Assembly: GCA_004794655.1 (NCBI GenBank)
Contig: SMMW01000554.1
Span: forward strand, 11,611,501-11,675,500
DNA from: Marisa cornuarietis
Lineage: Eukaryota > Mollusca > Gastropoda > Architaenioglossa > Ampullariidae
Length of the DNA stretch: 64,000 bases
Direction of reading: 5' to 3'
Shown here: positions 45,601-59,632 of the stretch, one piece after another
Position numbering within the stretch: the first letter of the stretch is position 1
Layout: the number at the start of each line of letters is the position of its first letter
Notes under the pieces: generated by a model
The model's input: the letters and a program-made list of their open reading frames with translations, nothing else
What the model was told of the DNA's origin: nothing
Databases searched by the model: none
Made by a program: the position numbers and the translations under genes

Positions 45601-47543
45601 GGTTGCGCGATTGTAGCGACTGTGTGAGTGGTTTCAGTCGTGCGTCTGGCGACAGCTGGGAGTGACCACGACCAGTTTTGAAATCAAAGAACAAGGAACT
45701 AAAGCAGTTCAAGAAAACTAAGAAGCGTCCTACATCGACAGCTTATAGAAAACATGAAAATACATATGCAAGACATTGGTAGATATCTTTATGTATTGAT
45801 AATTTGGCAAACACACTGTGAAATTTAAAGACCAACCCGAATCGTTTGCGTTTTTTGCAGATATCGATAGATATAGGCGATATAAAACTAGCCTGTAAAT
45901 TTCAGCCATCAAAACTTATCCGTTAATTAATTATCCGGTAACAAAGTACGCGATTCGCACCTGCGATGAACGAGCGCCGCCAGCAGTGTACTACGTCAGA
46001 CTAGTGCACCATTCACAATATTGCCAGCAGCCAACACCAAACAGAGAGAGAGAGAGAGAGAGAGAATGAGCGACATGTTGGATTATTCAGACGCTGAAAG
46101 TCTGCATCTATCATGCTATAGCAGCAGCTTTTTAGAACCGGAGGAAACTACACAAATAAAACTGTACATGTTTGAGCCTGAGGGTTCCCCAGTCTCAAAC
46201 CTTTCGTAGGCACATGATAGCGACGACGATGACGAACGACTTCATATATGCGCCAACAATGAACAACTTTATGTTATTGGTACCACCACATCCACCGCTA
46301 CTATTCCCACTGATATTACAACAACAAATCACAACTGCAGCTGGTAGTATAACTGAGCTGTAGTGACTGCACCTATGCTGATGGCATTCACCTCGAAAAC
46401 GCAATGAACTGTTTATTTTGAGACCATTTTTATTCTTATGCCTCTGTGTTTATATTTTTACGCGCCTTGAGTCTGGCTGATGCCGGAAAAAGGCGTTAAA
46501 CAAATGTGCTGTTTATTATTATTATTATTATTAAACATTTATCAACTAGGTCTATGCGAGCTGACGACATAGATTTGGTGAAGGGAGGGTAGTGATGAAT
46601 GAATTATTTTCACACACGATAAAAGCAAGGCAAAAACCATTTGTGAAAATTTCGTTTTCATTTATTTAATAAGTTATTCATTAATATATGTGTTTACGTA
46701 TTTTTCAGATTTCATCACATCCAGATGACAATTGGTGCTAAACTGACCCGTAACAGCAAGCTCAATCTGTCGAGCCTGGCACGAGTTTTCCCTGACGAAG
46801 CTGCACAGCTCATTGTTGGCGCCATACAACCAGAAGATGGCGTTGCTCGCGGCAAAGTCGCTCCACGTCAGGACAAATCTTATCTGGAAGTGAGGTTGTT
46901 AGATGTGGTTAACAACCTCTCCTTAAAATGCATTTACACCGAAAAGACAGAGCAGCATGAAGTAGGCAACAGTATTTACATTGATCCAGTGGTGCAGACT
47001 CAAGCCGCGCTCAAGCTGACCTGCTCGTGTGTGGACTGTGACGTCAGAAGTATCTCACTCACCCGGAAAAACGCGGACACCAACGAATCGGTTGTTCTGA
47101 CGCCAGAACACGACAGCAGCGGCGGCACAAACCAAATTTTTGATATGCCAGACGACACAGTCGTCTACAGGCGCGTTGTCACCAGCTCGGAAGCGAACCT
47201 CACTGCCTACCTGCGCCGGCCAAGCGATCGCGTGACGTATGTTTGTAACGTCATCGGTCCTTCCAGCTCCATTGCGGAAGAGCTTCCTGTGATGGGAGAC
47301 AGGAGGCCCACGACAGCAACATCTTCATTTAAAGCGACGGCACGTTTCGAGAGCGTGATCGACAGCGACAACCCGACGACCTACAAGACGACAACGTACG
47401 TCTTCCTCGCCATGTGCATCGCCCTCGCTGGTGTGGTTATCGTGGGACTGTCGAAGCTCAACGCATTCAGGCAGTGCCGAATGCCCCGACGGAACTTTCA
47501 CGCGGTGCCGGACGGTGAGTTAGCAGTCACCTCCCACCTGTGA
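35656..47543 (+). CDS. Type I membrane protein with two Ig-like domains
   Basis: Two exons, 35656-35789 and 46709-47543, join in phase 2 (donor ACGG then GTGAGT; acceptor GTATTTTTCAG) to give a 322-residue protein. Residues 1-17 form a signal peptide (MRPFRVFVVIFCLGECS). A first Ig-like domain spans the splice, from IANCTKK (Cys about 33) to NLSLKCIY. A second runs from LKLTCSCVDC to RVTYVCNV, with the Y-x-C motif of an Ig F strand. A transmembrane helix (YVFLAMCIALAGVVIVGL) and a tail of about 30 residues end in TSHL. It is probably a cell-surface adhesion or immune-type receptor; I cannot name an ortholog. A second donor (GACG then GTGAGT at 47515) inside the tail could give an alternative C-terminus. 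Further exons in the 10.9-kb intron cannot be excluded, but none is required. Confidence 0.6.
36125..36245 (+). repeat. Probable interspersed-repeat fragment
   Basis: ACTTAGTCCTCTTCGTACC, AGGTGGTACATAAGGC and CCGCTAGAGACCTCCAC look like a conserved repeat-element segment from memory of invertebrate genomes. No ends or coding sequence are visible here. Confidence 0.35.
36455..36825. repeat. Word-like TTGG/CCAA degenerate satellite
   Basis: The stretch is built from recurring short palindrome-like words such as CAATATTGG, CCGATATTGG, TTGGACCAATATTGG variants, TGGCCCAAT and TTGCCCAATCTTGG at irregular 20-40 bp spacing. It has no coding frame. It may be an old minisatellite or a MITE with many internal inverted motifs. 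Confidence 0.5.
37200..38600. other. Intron sequence, nothing certain
   Basis: AT-rich except for a GC-rich island at about 38095-38270 holding short frames on both strands. Neither frame resembles a known protein, and no element ends were seen. Confidence 0.35.
38620..38825 (+). repeat. Interrupted repeat unit, left part
   Basis: This matches the first part of 41020-41500: GGTAAAATGATCAGGGTAGGCC, AGGCTGGATAAATGxGxTTTCT and a CTACxTxxATTAG-like end. The remainder of the unit resumes at 39970 after about 1.1 kb of inserted sequence. Confidence 0.65.
38845..39113 (-). mobile_element. tRNA-derived SINE inside a repeat unit
   Basis: On the minus strand the head reads GATGGCCGAGTGGTTAGAGC (A-box) and, after a variable-arm-like stretch, GTTCAATTCCCG (B-box). 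This is the layout of a type II tRNA such as Ser or Leu. The body, GGGTACCTGACTCCTTAGAG then ATTGGCACCACCCTCATG, resembles the 26850-27065 SINE, and it ends in a CTTTACCTTTTTT tail. It lies in the insertion that splits the repeat unit at 38620-40262. Confidence 0.75.
39588..39656 (+). repeat. ATT/TTA microsatellite
   Basis: Near-perfect (TTA)n of about 68 bases, probably grown from a LINE-type tail. Confidence 0.95.
39970..40262 (+). repeat. Interrupted repeat unit, right part
   Basis: This aligns with 41190-41500: ATAATTTCTGTCTCGTAGC, CATGCTGAGACAGGACAC, AAAAATCCACAATCCT and ACGCCATTACTAGGTGAC, all with scattered substitutions. Confidence 0.7.
41020..41500 (+). repeat. Uninterrupted copy of the repeat unit
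   Basis: A continuous 480-bp unit whose two halves match 38620-38825 and 39970-40262 in order and orientation at roughly 75 percent identity by eye. No terminal repeats or coding sequence are recognised. Confidence 0.7.
41866..43740 (+). pseudogene. Ty3/gypsy retrotransposon gag-protease remnant
   Basis: Successive plus-strand frames give parts of a retrotransposon gag of the SCAN-related type. A leader is at 41866-42177. The capsid-like core at 42225-42640 has FEENGDLEKYLIHFERCG, WAVRLSTLLNKGKAGDVY and DYDKLKVALLTRL, then the matching helix reading LLLMEQLINGVPLELATF. A CCHC zinc knuckle starts at about 42780 (LCFLCGQ, then a stop where G-H should follow). A protease-like segment (CINGRKATA) is near 42966. 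Another knuckle, CYSCWRVGHISRRC, is at about 43670-43711. Stops and frameshifts break the coding region throughout, and no reverse transcriptase was found. It lies in the large intron of the Ig-receptor gene. Confidence 0.7.
43741..46429. other. GC-rich intron block, possibly more retroelement
   Basis: Markedly GC-rich between about 44500 and 45700, including an AATAAA at about 45538 and GC-rich frames on both strands without recognisable domains. It may be the 3' part or LTR of the gypsy remnant, but no copy of it was found upstream at 41.6 kb. A (GA)n tract lies at about 46041-46065. Confidence 0.35.
46430..46533 (+). repeat. LINE/SINE 3' tail
   Basis: ACGCGCCTTGAGTCTGGCTG, then GGCGTTAAACAAATG and (TTA)n, is the same kind of 3' terminus as at 5962. 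It lies about 175 bases upstream of the last Ig-receptor exon. Confidence 0.55.
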
Positions 47544-48660
47544 TGAACCTCTTCAGAACGTAAGGACCGTGCTTGGGGGTGGGGGTGGGGGTGGAGGTGG
47601 GCAAGGAGTTGATTAAGCGAATGCAGATATCATACTAATCCCGTCTTGGAACAGTGATGTCTTCTCCAGGATGGTCGAGAGACAGCATAGGCCCCGGGGC
47701 CCTTGCGTTAATCGTTAGTTGTATAAGTTTTCCAATTTATAATAGCATACTTACAATTCAATTGTCAATGTCTACATTTCATTCAAACACATCATATAGA
47801 AAGCAAACGTCAGTATACACATTGTGTATACAACTAGGATAGTCTCCTAAAGTGGAAATGAAACGGCTTTACATACATTGGTGTAACGAGGGTTTTTGGT
47901 GAAGCAAAAATCGTCAACCCTTACCTCCTTTAGTCACTATAAGTTAAAATACTAATTGGTAATATTATAAACAAATCAGAAGTTTAAAAAGATTAAGCCA
48001 ATAATTGCTGTTAATTTTATAATATGAGTAGATCAAAAGTAGAAATTTGTGTGGTAATATGACGTTGTAAAATAGAAATGTTGATCATGTTTTAGCAGAA
48101 TTGTAAAGTATATAGAAAAAAAATTAATCAATGCCAATAAAATCTTTTTACATGTTTAGTAAAGACTTGGTGGCGCCATTTTTCAGAGCATTTCTTGCAA
48201 GCTCTTCATTGAGTACAGGAGTAATCTTTTTCAGTTTCCATTGCCTTCAACTAAATCTGGAATACTGATGTTACTGCAATGTAAACTGTTATTTTCTATT
48301 AACAAAAGAAGCATGAAAACGTGACGTTACTGAACGTTCAGAAAGTGCAACATATCTTGGATTTTCGTGTAATTTAAAATATAACAAGATCTTTCATAGC
48401 CCCGTGAAACGACGTTTGTAGGTGTCTCTAACATCCAAGCTTTCCCTTGTCTAAGCACAATGGAAGGGATCATTAACTAACCTAGTCAAAGATAAAGCTA
48501 GATGTTTATGAGCTGTGTAAACTCCGCCCTCGCTGAGAAATATTGGCACCAGCTGGACCAATAAAAGACAGGCAGGGTGACTGACAACCTGCGAAGTAAA
48601 GGTGTCCAGTCTTACATATCGTTCAACAGAATAATGCCAGCTGGTTGTTTTTGTTTTGGC
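47544..48660. other. 3' flank of the Ig-receptor gene
   Basis: It opens with a G-rich (GGGGGT)n patch at 47574-47590. The remainder is AT-rich, with an AATAAA at about 48137 that could serve as a polyadenylation signal. No further gene was seen. Confidence 0.4.
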
Positions 48661-48872
48661 AAGAAAGTTCTTCCACCGAGAGGTGATTTTGCAGAGGAGA
48701 AAGAGAGGGGGACAAAACCGGAGTACCCGGAGAAAATCCTCAACGGCCGGTCATGCGAACAGGTGTCACATCCAAAAAATGAACCCGAGACGAGATCTGA
48801 ACCCAGGTTTCTCACTGCAATGGTGATAAGCGAATGTTTTAACCATTACATTATCGGGTGCCCCAGCTACCG
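48661..48872 (-). mobile_element. tRNA-Asp-derived SINE, second copy
   Basis: On the minus strand: GCACCCGATAATGTAATGG, CTTATCAC, GGGTTCAGATCTCGTCTCGG, TGACACCTGTTCGCATGAC and TTTTCTCCGGGTACTCCGG. The order is the same as the SINE at 30912-31125, with substitutions. A fragment of the body motif (GTTTTCTCCGAGTGATCTGG) also appears near 52067. Confidence 0.75.
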
Positions 48873-49189
48873 TGCAGACCACCCCAGTGGGAGATAACCG
48901 CAGCTATCTGTACGTCCCATGCACGTAAATCGCTTAGACTGTGCTTGCGCGATAAATTGTCCGTGTGAAGCGGCCTTCCGACACCGACCACGTCTACCCT
49001 GAGGAAAACACGACAGTATGGAGTACACCTCCCTCCCAATCCCCACTACCCCGCCGGCCCACCCGACTACTTCCCCAGGTCTGCAAACAGCACATTGCAG
49101 CTTTGAAACAAGACATCTCCGTGTACAATATTTTGGTATTATATTCACCATATAAGTGCCATCGGACCGTGCCTTGATGTTCAGACAGT

Positions 49190-49706
49190 GAATGTACTAG
49201 CTAGTTTGCTAGTTCTTTCGAGGCTTGATTGTGCCAACTCTCTACTCACTGAATGTTCGCTCTTAGTAACTGACAGCCTACAGAGATTTCAGAACTCCGC
49301 CGCACGCCTTGTTCTCAAGTTTTAAGAAAACCATAATATTGTCACATGTCTTCTTCCTACGCTCCACTGTCTGCGGGTTCAAGTCTGAGTTAATCACAAA
49401 CCAGCAGTTGCTTCATCTGTGGTACTCCCTTCCCGCCCCCATATCAAATATGCTCATTGTCTGTACTTCTTCCAGACACCTTTTTTCCTTAGCAGACCAC
49501 ACTATCTTACACCTGACTAAAATTCACACCAACAGGTTTGGCGAGCAACCTTTCTTTTATTTTGGACCCAGACTCGCTGCCATTCTCAGTTTCAGCCATT
49601 CAGCCTGTTCCAAGTCTCGAGATGGCGTCGAAGACCTTTTTATTTTAGAAATCGCTATTGTTGTAACTTTATTCTCGCTGTAGTCTTATTTGTTGTTAAG
49701 ATGTGC

Positions 49707-49743
<37 letters not shown>

Positions 49744-49900
49744 GGCGCGCGAGAAAATGTTAGGTGAGGAATAGACTAATACTGTTTTAGACAATATCTC
49801 GATCTCTGTTCCATGTTTATGGCCTGGTAAATGTGAAGCGTGGAGAGCCTGGCCACATGCTCGGATGCCGCACTACACAAGGATTTATTATTATTATTAT
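49190..49900 (+). pseudogene. Degenerate L2/CR1-like LINE 3' portion
   Basis: Broken frames contain LVLSRLDCANSLLTEC and FQNSAARLVL, the same reverse-transcriptase C-terminal motifs as at 33.8 kb but with stops and indels. It ends in CGGATGCCGCACTACAC and an ATT tail. It is clearly older than the copy at 33560-34497. A (GT)n tract at about 49703-49740 interrupts its 3' region. Confidence 0.65.
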
Positions 49901-50054
49901 TCATGAAGTATGTTCACCTCTCAGCTGTGGCTCAGTGGTTGAATGTGTTTTGTAGCAAAACATGTTAGTTATGGTTACTCATCATTTTTTAAATGTCATT
50001 TCTTTATTATCGTTGAACAGTGCAAAGAGTGCAAGCTGCTTTGGTTGCATCCTC

Positions 50055-50091
50055 CTCATCCATCCATCCATCCATCCATCCATCCATCCAT
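50055..50091 (+). repeat. TCCA microsatellite
   Basis: (ATCC)n of about nine units; the Ser-Ile-His-Pro frame across it is an artefact of the repeat. Confidence 0.9.
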
Positions 50092-50845
50092 CCTCTTCTA
50101 AAAACTAAGCGGAACATGTTGATAGATATGTATGTATTTTCAGATTATTCTCCCAACTTAAATGAATCACAACTGCCCACCTATTCCGCGGATATTTTAG
50201 TTTCTTAATGAAAACAGTCGATAAAACAATGATTATGTTTGTGAAAACGTTGGTAAGGGCATTTAGGTCGGCAAAAGAAAAGATCATGAATAGACGATTA
50301 CAAAAATTAATAACACATGTGAGTAACAATTAGCTATGCTCGTATTCATTATGATTACAAAACACAATAGACATTTGAAACAAACAAACAAAAAAACCCT
50401 CATTACCTTCATAGAACTGCACGTACTTTGCCGCTGGGAGAATACATTTTCAATCATATAATTTTTTATGTCTCTGGGTTATCATGCGCTACACTGAATG
50501 ATATTTAGTTCGGGGTTTTAGCTAGATGAAAATTGTTTAAAGTAATCGAATCTACAAAATCTTTAGTAAGGACAAGAAGGTCGACGAAGGATAGAAAACA
50601 TATTCTTATCAGAAGATTGTTGGCAATTTTCATAAAATAAAAACGAAATAAAATACGTAAAAATGCCGAAGAACATATATATTATGCCATGTAATGATTA
50701 CATAAAAACGTATAATATGTAGAACAATACATCTTAGGCTAATTTGATACAATAAGTGTTATTGAGGTCTTTGTTCTTCCCACATTTAAACCAACTCTTA
50801 GCATGAGCATCCTGTTTCAGTTTCTGAGGTTGCTCTCTTTCCCAT

Positions 50846-50977
<132 letters not shown>

Positions 50978-51066
50978 TACGCTTGTGGAGTTCTCCTGCT
51001 CTGTGTGGTTTTCTGCCACGATGAGAAGAAGTACTTCGTAAAATTCAGCACATTTATCTCTCTCAG

Positions 51067-51272
51067 AAACAGTATTTGTACGACCAAGACCTGAACGGTC
51101 TTCGGTACAATTCGTTAGGCGCTACCATCGCCTCGTTCCTCTTTGTCCTGATCGACTAGACTTAGATGAGTCCATGCTGCGCGATATTTTGAAGCTTGGC
51201 GCAGACATCAGCGTCAAAGAAAAAGCTCTGCAGAGAAAAGAAGGCACATACACTTGTTACTGGCACAATTAA
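51067..51272 (+). CDS. Candidate terminal exon, possibly small heat-shock-like
   Basis: After a strong acceptor (TTTATCTCTCTCAG) an open frame of about 67 codons in phase 1 runs to TAA at 51270. Its residues RSSVQFVRRYHRL, then CPDRLDLDES and ILKLGADI, faintly resemble the end of an alpha-crystallin domain (the (F/I)xRRYxLP and PDxLxxxLSxDGxLxI pattern), but the key LP and DG residues are absent. No upstream exon was found. This may be a relic or chance. Confidence 0.2.
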
Positions 51273-52439
51273 GCTAACTTAATCACAGCATAAAAAACTT
51301 CAGTTTTGTTACGAGCTTTAAATGACCTGTGCTCTGGCCAACAGACTATATATAAGCGTTCCCATCCGCTGTTGTATAACTACTGGTGCAACGTGTGAAA
51401 CTGTAACCAACTATCACTGCAAGTAAGATGATGAAACTTACATAATCTTTTTTGTTTGAATATTTGTCAATACTATCACATAGGCCTTAACAAAGCACCA
51501 CTAGCAAAGTCCCATAGGGTGGAAACGTAATCAATGGCCGACTCTTTGACCAGTGCACCGACATCGATAATCCTTGTCAGCACGAGAATGTCATAAACCC
51601 CACACGAGTGTCAATTAAAAGTACGTATAGGTCCAACAATTATCCCTACTTGAGGAAGAATAAATCTTCCCAAATGGAAGATATTCAGATGGTTGCACAG
51701 CAAGGTCTAACAAAGTTCTTGAAACTATAATATAAGCCCTTCCAAAGCCAATGGTCTGATGGTATCTACCCTAACATAAAGAAAGAAGCACGCGTAGCGG
51801 GAGCGCATGTTTGGTGCAGCGTGTACAGCTGAACCCTGCACCCGATTAAAATCGATAATAAAATTCAAAATGATTAAAAGTTTAAAATAAAATAAGTAAA
51901 ATAATTTTAGAAAACACACTTTTATTTGAAATGTACGAAAGAGCGTAAAATATTTTTTCCTTAGGTTTTGGGATTTTCTTTAATACATATAACTTAAAAT
52001 ATAAAAGTATGAGGGGCACTCTTTCAATGCTTCTATGAGTGTCCCTCACACTTTTATATGGTCGTTGGAGTTTTCTCCGAGTGATCTGGTTTCCATCTCC
52101 ACGATCCCTCTCCCCACATAGTGCGAATTCATACCCACCAACCCACCCAACAAAGCATAAAGGTAGAAACAACGTCCTTTTCTGTGAGAAAACATCAGGG
52201 ATTGGCGGTGCATGCTTTATCCTTGCCTATACCATTGACCAGCACAGAAATAAAATACGTAGACCACATCATATGTGTTGTCATCAAGAGGAATGGGAGA
52301 CTGTGCCACTACACTCCCCTTTTACAGTAAATCCATGGATGAGAGGTATACCTGCCTTGGGATTGGAAAGGTGGTCATATCAATCTAGCATTCATAAATA
52401 AAACCAAATGAACTCCATCAAAGTATTAACCAAACTTGA

Positions 52440-53270
52440 TGTTTATTTCCTGCTAGGCCAAGGAAAGCACTGCCCTTAGAAAGATTGCTCTGGCAAATGG
52501 AACCATATCTCTTACCTTGCCAGCATGGATTCCTTGCTCATGCATCATTCAGCTGCTTCATTGCACTGGTGAATGGTCGAAGAAACTTGATGAAGGCAAT
52601 GCTACTAATGTTATTTACCTTTATAACACTAGACTGACTAGAGCATTTGATAGTACAGAAATATAGTCTAAATCACCAATTTTATGAAGGATACCAACGA
52701 TCTGATGGTGGGTAGCAAAAGCGCGTTACAAGAGCTGACAGACAAGCTCATCACCACCGCAAGCACCAATTGCATTGAAATCAGCATGGAGAAAAGCTAA
52801 GATATGGTGAATATCCATGGATCTGTTAGAGCGGAGATCCGCATGAATGGTGCCCAGTTGGAGGAGGTACAGAGCTTTAAATACCTGGGCATGACCATCT
52901 CCAAGAATGGTAGCTGTGCAACTGACATTCAGCAACGACAGCGATGGCATGGCTCAACAAGATATGGGACAGCAAATGGATCAGCCTTAGCACCAAGTTT
53001 AATATACCTTAGTTGTCCTCATTAAGCTGAATGGCTGCAAATGTAGACCTTGCTCACTGAGTTGGAGTGAGGGATCCAGGCATTCGAAACAAAGTGCTTC
53101 AGGAGATTCCTCCAAATCTCCTATAGGGAACATAAGATGAATGAATTTGTCCGTTGCACAGTCGCCACCCTGGTGGGTCCCCAGGAACCGTTTCTCACTA
53201 CTGTCATGTAGCAGAAACTGGCATGCCCTAAATAAACTTATTCAAGAAACACCTAGAGTCTTAACTCCAA
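52440..53270 (+). pseudogene. RTE-like LINE reverse-transcriptase fragment
   Basis: Broken plus-strand frames contain DLMVGSKSALQELTDKLIT, the strongly diagnostic FKYLGMTISKNGSCATDI, then IQAFETKCFRRFLQISYREH and a VATLVGPQEPFL-like segment. These are the post-palm and thumb motifs of endonuclease-reverse-transcriptase LINEs. Stops interrupt it. It lies just downstream of LRP2BP on the opposite strand, where the missing last LRP2BP exon might be expected. Confidence 0.75.
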
Positions 53271-53436
53271 GTTTGTCACATCATTTACCATCATGCACCT
53301 TTTAGTGTTCATTTAAGGGAAAGTAAAACTGATGACACTGAGGACTGCACTCATACATCATTTGAAAGTGTAATAAAAAGTGTACAAACACCACCATTTC
53401 TATTGTACCGACTGTGACTAGACAATATCTGATTAC

Positions 53437-57469
<4,033 letters not shown>

Positions 57470-57717
57470 GATGGTGTAGTAATTACTGCTGAGAAGGTAT
57501 CTCCAGTCCTTGGCCTATCTAACTGAAGCACAGCAAACACTAAAAATTAATATCAAACTGCTTTCATTTTTAATAATGTCTAAATGGTAAACTAACAAAA
57601 AAAATCAGTATAAATAAACTGTATTAAATCTGTACTGATTTTAGTACAAACTTGACACATGCATAAAATGAGCCAGGAACACATGCATACATAAACACAT
57701 GTAGATTTCACAGCCTG

Positions 57718-57910
57718 CAAAAGTTCATGGGCCCCAACTTGGACCTACTTGGGCTTTAAATGGGCCCCACAAGGTGAAGCCGCTTGTCGGCCCATGGTGG
57801 TTTTCGCAAGTGGTGGCCATGTGGGCTCAAAGTGGTTATTTCATCAAAAGCCTAACAATTAAATACCACCCTCTCCACCACTTTAATACCACCACCAGGT
57901 GGTCTTATAC
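57718..57910. repeat. Word-like TGGGCCC/CCACCA repeat
   Basis: Repeated words (ATGGGCCCCA, TTGGxCCTACTTGGGC, GGCCCATGGTGG, AAGTGGTGGCC, TACCACCxxxxCCACC) resemble the style of 36455-36825. It is non-coding and upstream of the LRP2BP start. Confidence 0.45.
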
Positions 57911-57942
57911 TACCTCGATCTACACCACTTTCTAACCACACT

Positions 57943-57968
57943 GTGTGTGTGTGTGTGTGTGTGTGTGT
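57943..57968 (+). repeat. GT microsatellite
   Basis: (TG)n of about 26 bases. Confidence 0.9.
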
Positions 57969-57969
57969 T

Positions 57970-58200
57970 ATAATAATAATAAGGAACGCGTGATTTATAT
58001 AGCGCATACTCATGCTCGTAAGGAGTGTGCTTTTAACGCTTGAGACAAAATGAACGATCAAGAAATATGGACAGCATACGATTGAAGGACGAGCGAAGGA
58101 TAAACAACAGCTAGTACTGGTCGATGACTACCAAAAAACAAATACATATACACAAAGAGGAATTGGGTAACAAGAATGAGGGTTTCGTGATTCTGCAGAG
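57970..58200 (-). repeat. LINE 3' end, minus orientation
   Basis: Read on the minus strand it ends AGCACACTCCTTACGAGC, ATGAGTATGCGCTATATAAA, then an ATT-type tail at 57970-57980. This is the same family as 2549-2765 and 34226-34497. Confidence 0.6.
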
Positions 58201-58214
58201 GAAGACAGGCAGAA

Positions 58215-58414
58215 CTTTGATATGGGGGGCAACGTGACGTCAAAGGCCGGTTTATGTTATTTTGTCAGAGGTTTGGGGTTAGGGTTTGGGGTAGGGTTAG
58301 GTTAAGGTTTAGGTTTAGTTTATTAGGTACAATTGGGCAATTGAGTGGAGCGAGCAGACGACAAATGCCGCAAGCCATTTTTGTTATGGCCGTCGCGTCT
58401 CCCCCATATCAAAG
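58215..58414 (+). mobile_element. Small inverted-repeat element with telomere-like core
   Basis: CTTTGATATGGGGG at 58215 is exactly matched in reverse complement by CCCCCATATCAAAG at 58401-58414, with partial pairing beyond. GAAGACAGGC occurs directly repeated just outside at 58201-58210 and 58422-58431. The interior at about 58264-58320 is a run of GGTTAGGG/GGTTTGGG/GGTTTAGG variants. It is followed by an A-run at 58441-58460. Confidence 0.5.
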
Positions 58415-59020
58415 CTGTACCGAAGACAGGCTAACAGACAAAAAAAAAAAAAAAAAAAAAGGAATTGGCGGGGGGAGCGGGTGTTTGAGATGGAGCGTTG
58501 CGTGGACTGTTGATAGGAGTAATGCTCAAGGAAGAGCTGGTGACATATTTAAAAAAGCTGAAAACTGTTTCATCACAATTTCTCAGCTATGAGAAACCAT
58601 GAATAAAACAAAGCTCTGAAACATATACATAAATAATATTATATATATTCGATCGTAATTATACAGTTTGGCAAAAACCAAATTTGCTTTCCAGCTCGGG
58701 TCGGAGTTAAAATCTCAAACCAACCTTAATATATCAAGGATTTATACCTTATTAAATAATGGTGTTACCTTAGAATGTTGGGTGTGGCATCACTGCTCAT
58801 CACAAAGGATATAGAGTTTCTGTGCAACAACATTAGTTCACATACGCGAACATCATGACGACTAGAGTGGTGTCCCTCATACAAGCTTTTTTTGTTTCTA
58901 TGACAACTAACGGCAGACTGTACATTAGCCTTTTTCAAAATAAAATATATTAATATTCTTAAATATAAGATTTTAAATAATAGTAAGCCAAAACCGCTGC
59001 AGTAAAATTATGACTTGTTT

Positions 59021-59338
59021 TTATTCACGTATATGCCAAACAAAAACATTACCGGAAGTGACTGTCTTCTCCAAGCTCGTCTGCCTTACTTCATATACTG
59101 CATACTCAAATCCCAACATCGTTATTGAATACATAAGTAACATGTAACTAGATGGTGATGGAATATCGAATTCAATGCATGATACACTATACTTGGTTCT
59201 TTTCGACGTGTCCATAGCAAATTCACTAACCATCAGTATCCTCTTTTGCTTCGACCCAACACGTAAGACAGCATAACGCTTATAGTACCTATTTTGAATC
59301 GTAAACATTACTACACGCAGCGTGGAAACGTTTTGCAT
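59021..59338 (-). CDS. Hypothetical 105-codon ORF, divergent to ARMH3
   Basis: An uninterrupted ATG-to-stop frame on the minus strand, starting about 295 bases from the ARMH3 ATG. The product is mixed in composition (MQNVSTLRVVMFTIQNRYYK, basic middle, hydrophobic YMLLMYSITML near residue 70) with no recognised domain. An intronless gene, a shared bidirectional promoter, or a chance frame are all possible. Confidence 0.2.
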   Translation of the reverse strand: MQNVSTLRVVMFTIQNRYYKRYAVLRVGSKQKRILMVSEFAMDTSKRTKYSVSCIEFDIPSPSSYMLLMYSITMLGFEYAVYEVRQTSLEKTVTSGNVFVWHIRE

Positions 59339-59632
59339 GACATTATATAGTCAAACAAAACTTGGATGTTCCGCAGACATTATGGTTAATTTGATATAGC
59401 AAATGGGAAAGGAAATCGCATGATACGTTGTATATATTTCTTCTTTTGATCGTGGTTCGATGTATCTATACATGTTAATCATAACAGCATATTATCGTGT
59501 TACGTTCTCGTACAAAGAAAACAGTTTATTATAGGCCTAAATAATCAATTTGTATATCATTTCTCTGTTTTTATGAATATAAATTTAATTGATGTGTCAA
59601 GCATTCAAACAGAGTACACAGGATAAAGTACA

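Noticed and set aside
46021..46363. Short frames (MSDMLDYSDAESLHL and neighbours) before the last Ig-receptor exon
   Set aside because: Plausible-looking but short, without splice signals in the needed phase, and partly within a GA tract and a retroposon tail. The direct 35789/46709 join needs no extra exon.
52726..52950. 74-codon minus-strand frame as the missing LRP2BP exon
   Set aside because: It is antisense to the RTE-like reverse-transcriptase fragment and does not resemble the LRP2BP C-terminus.
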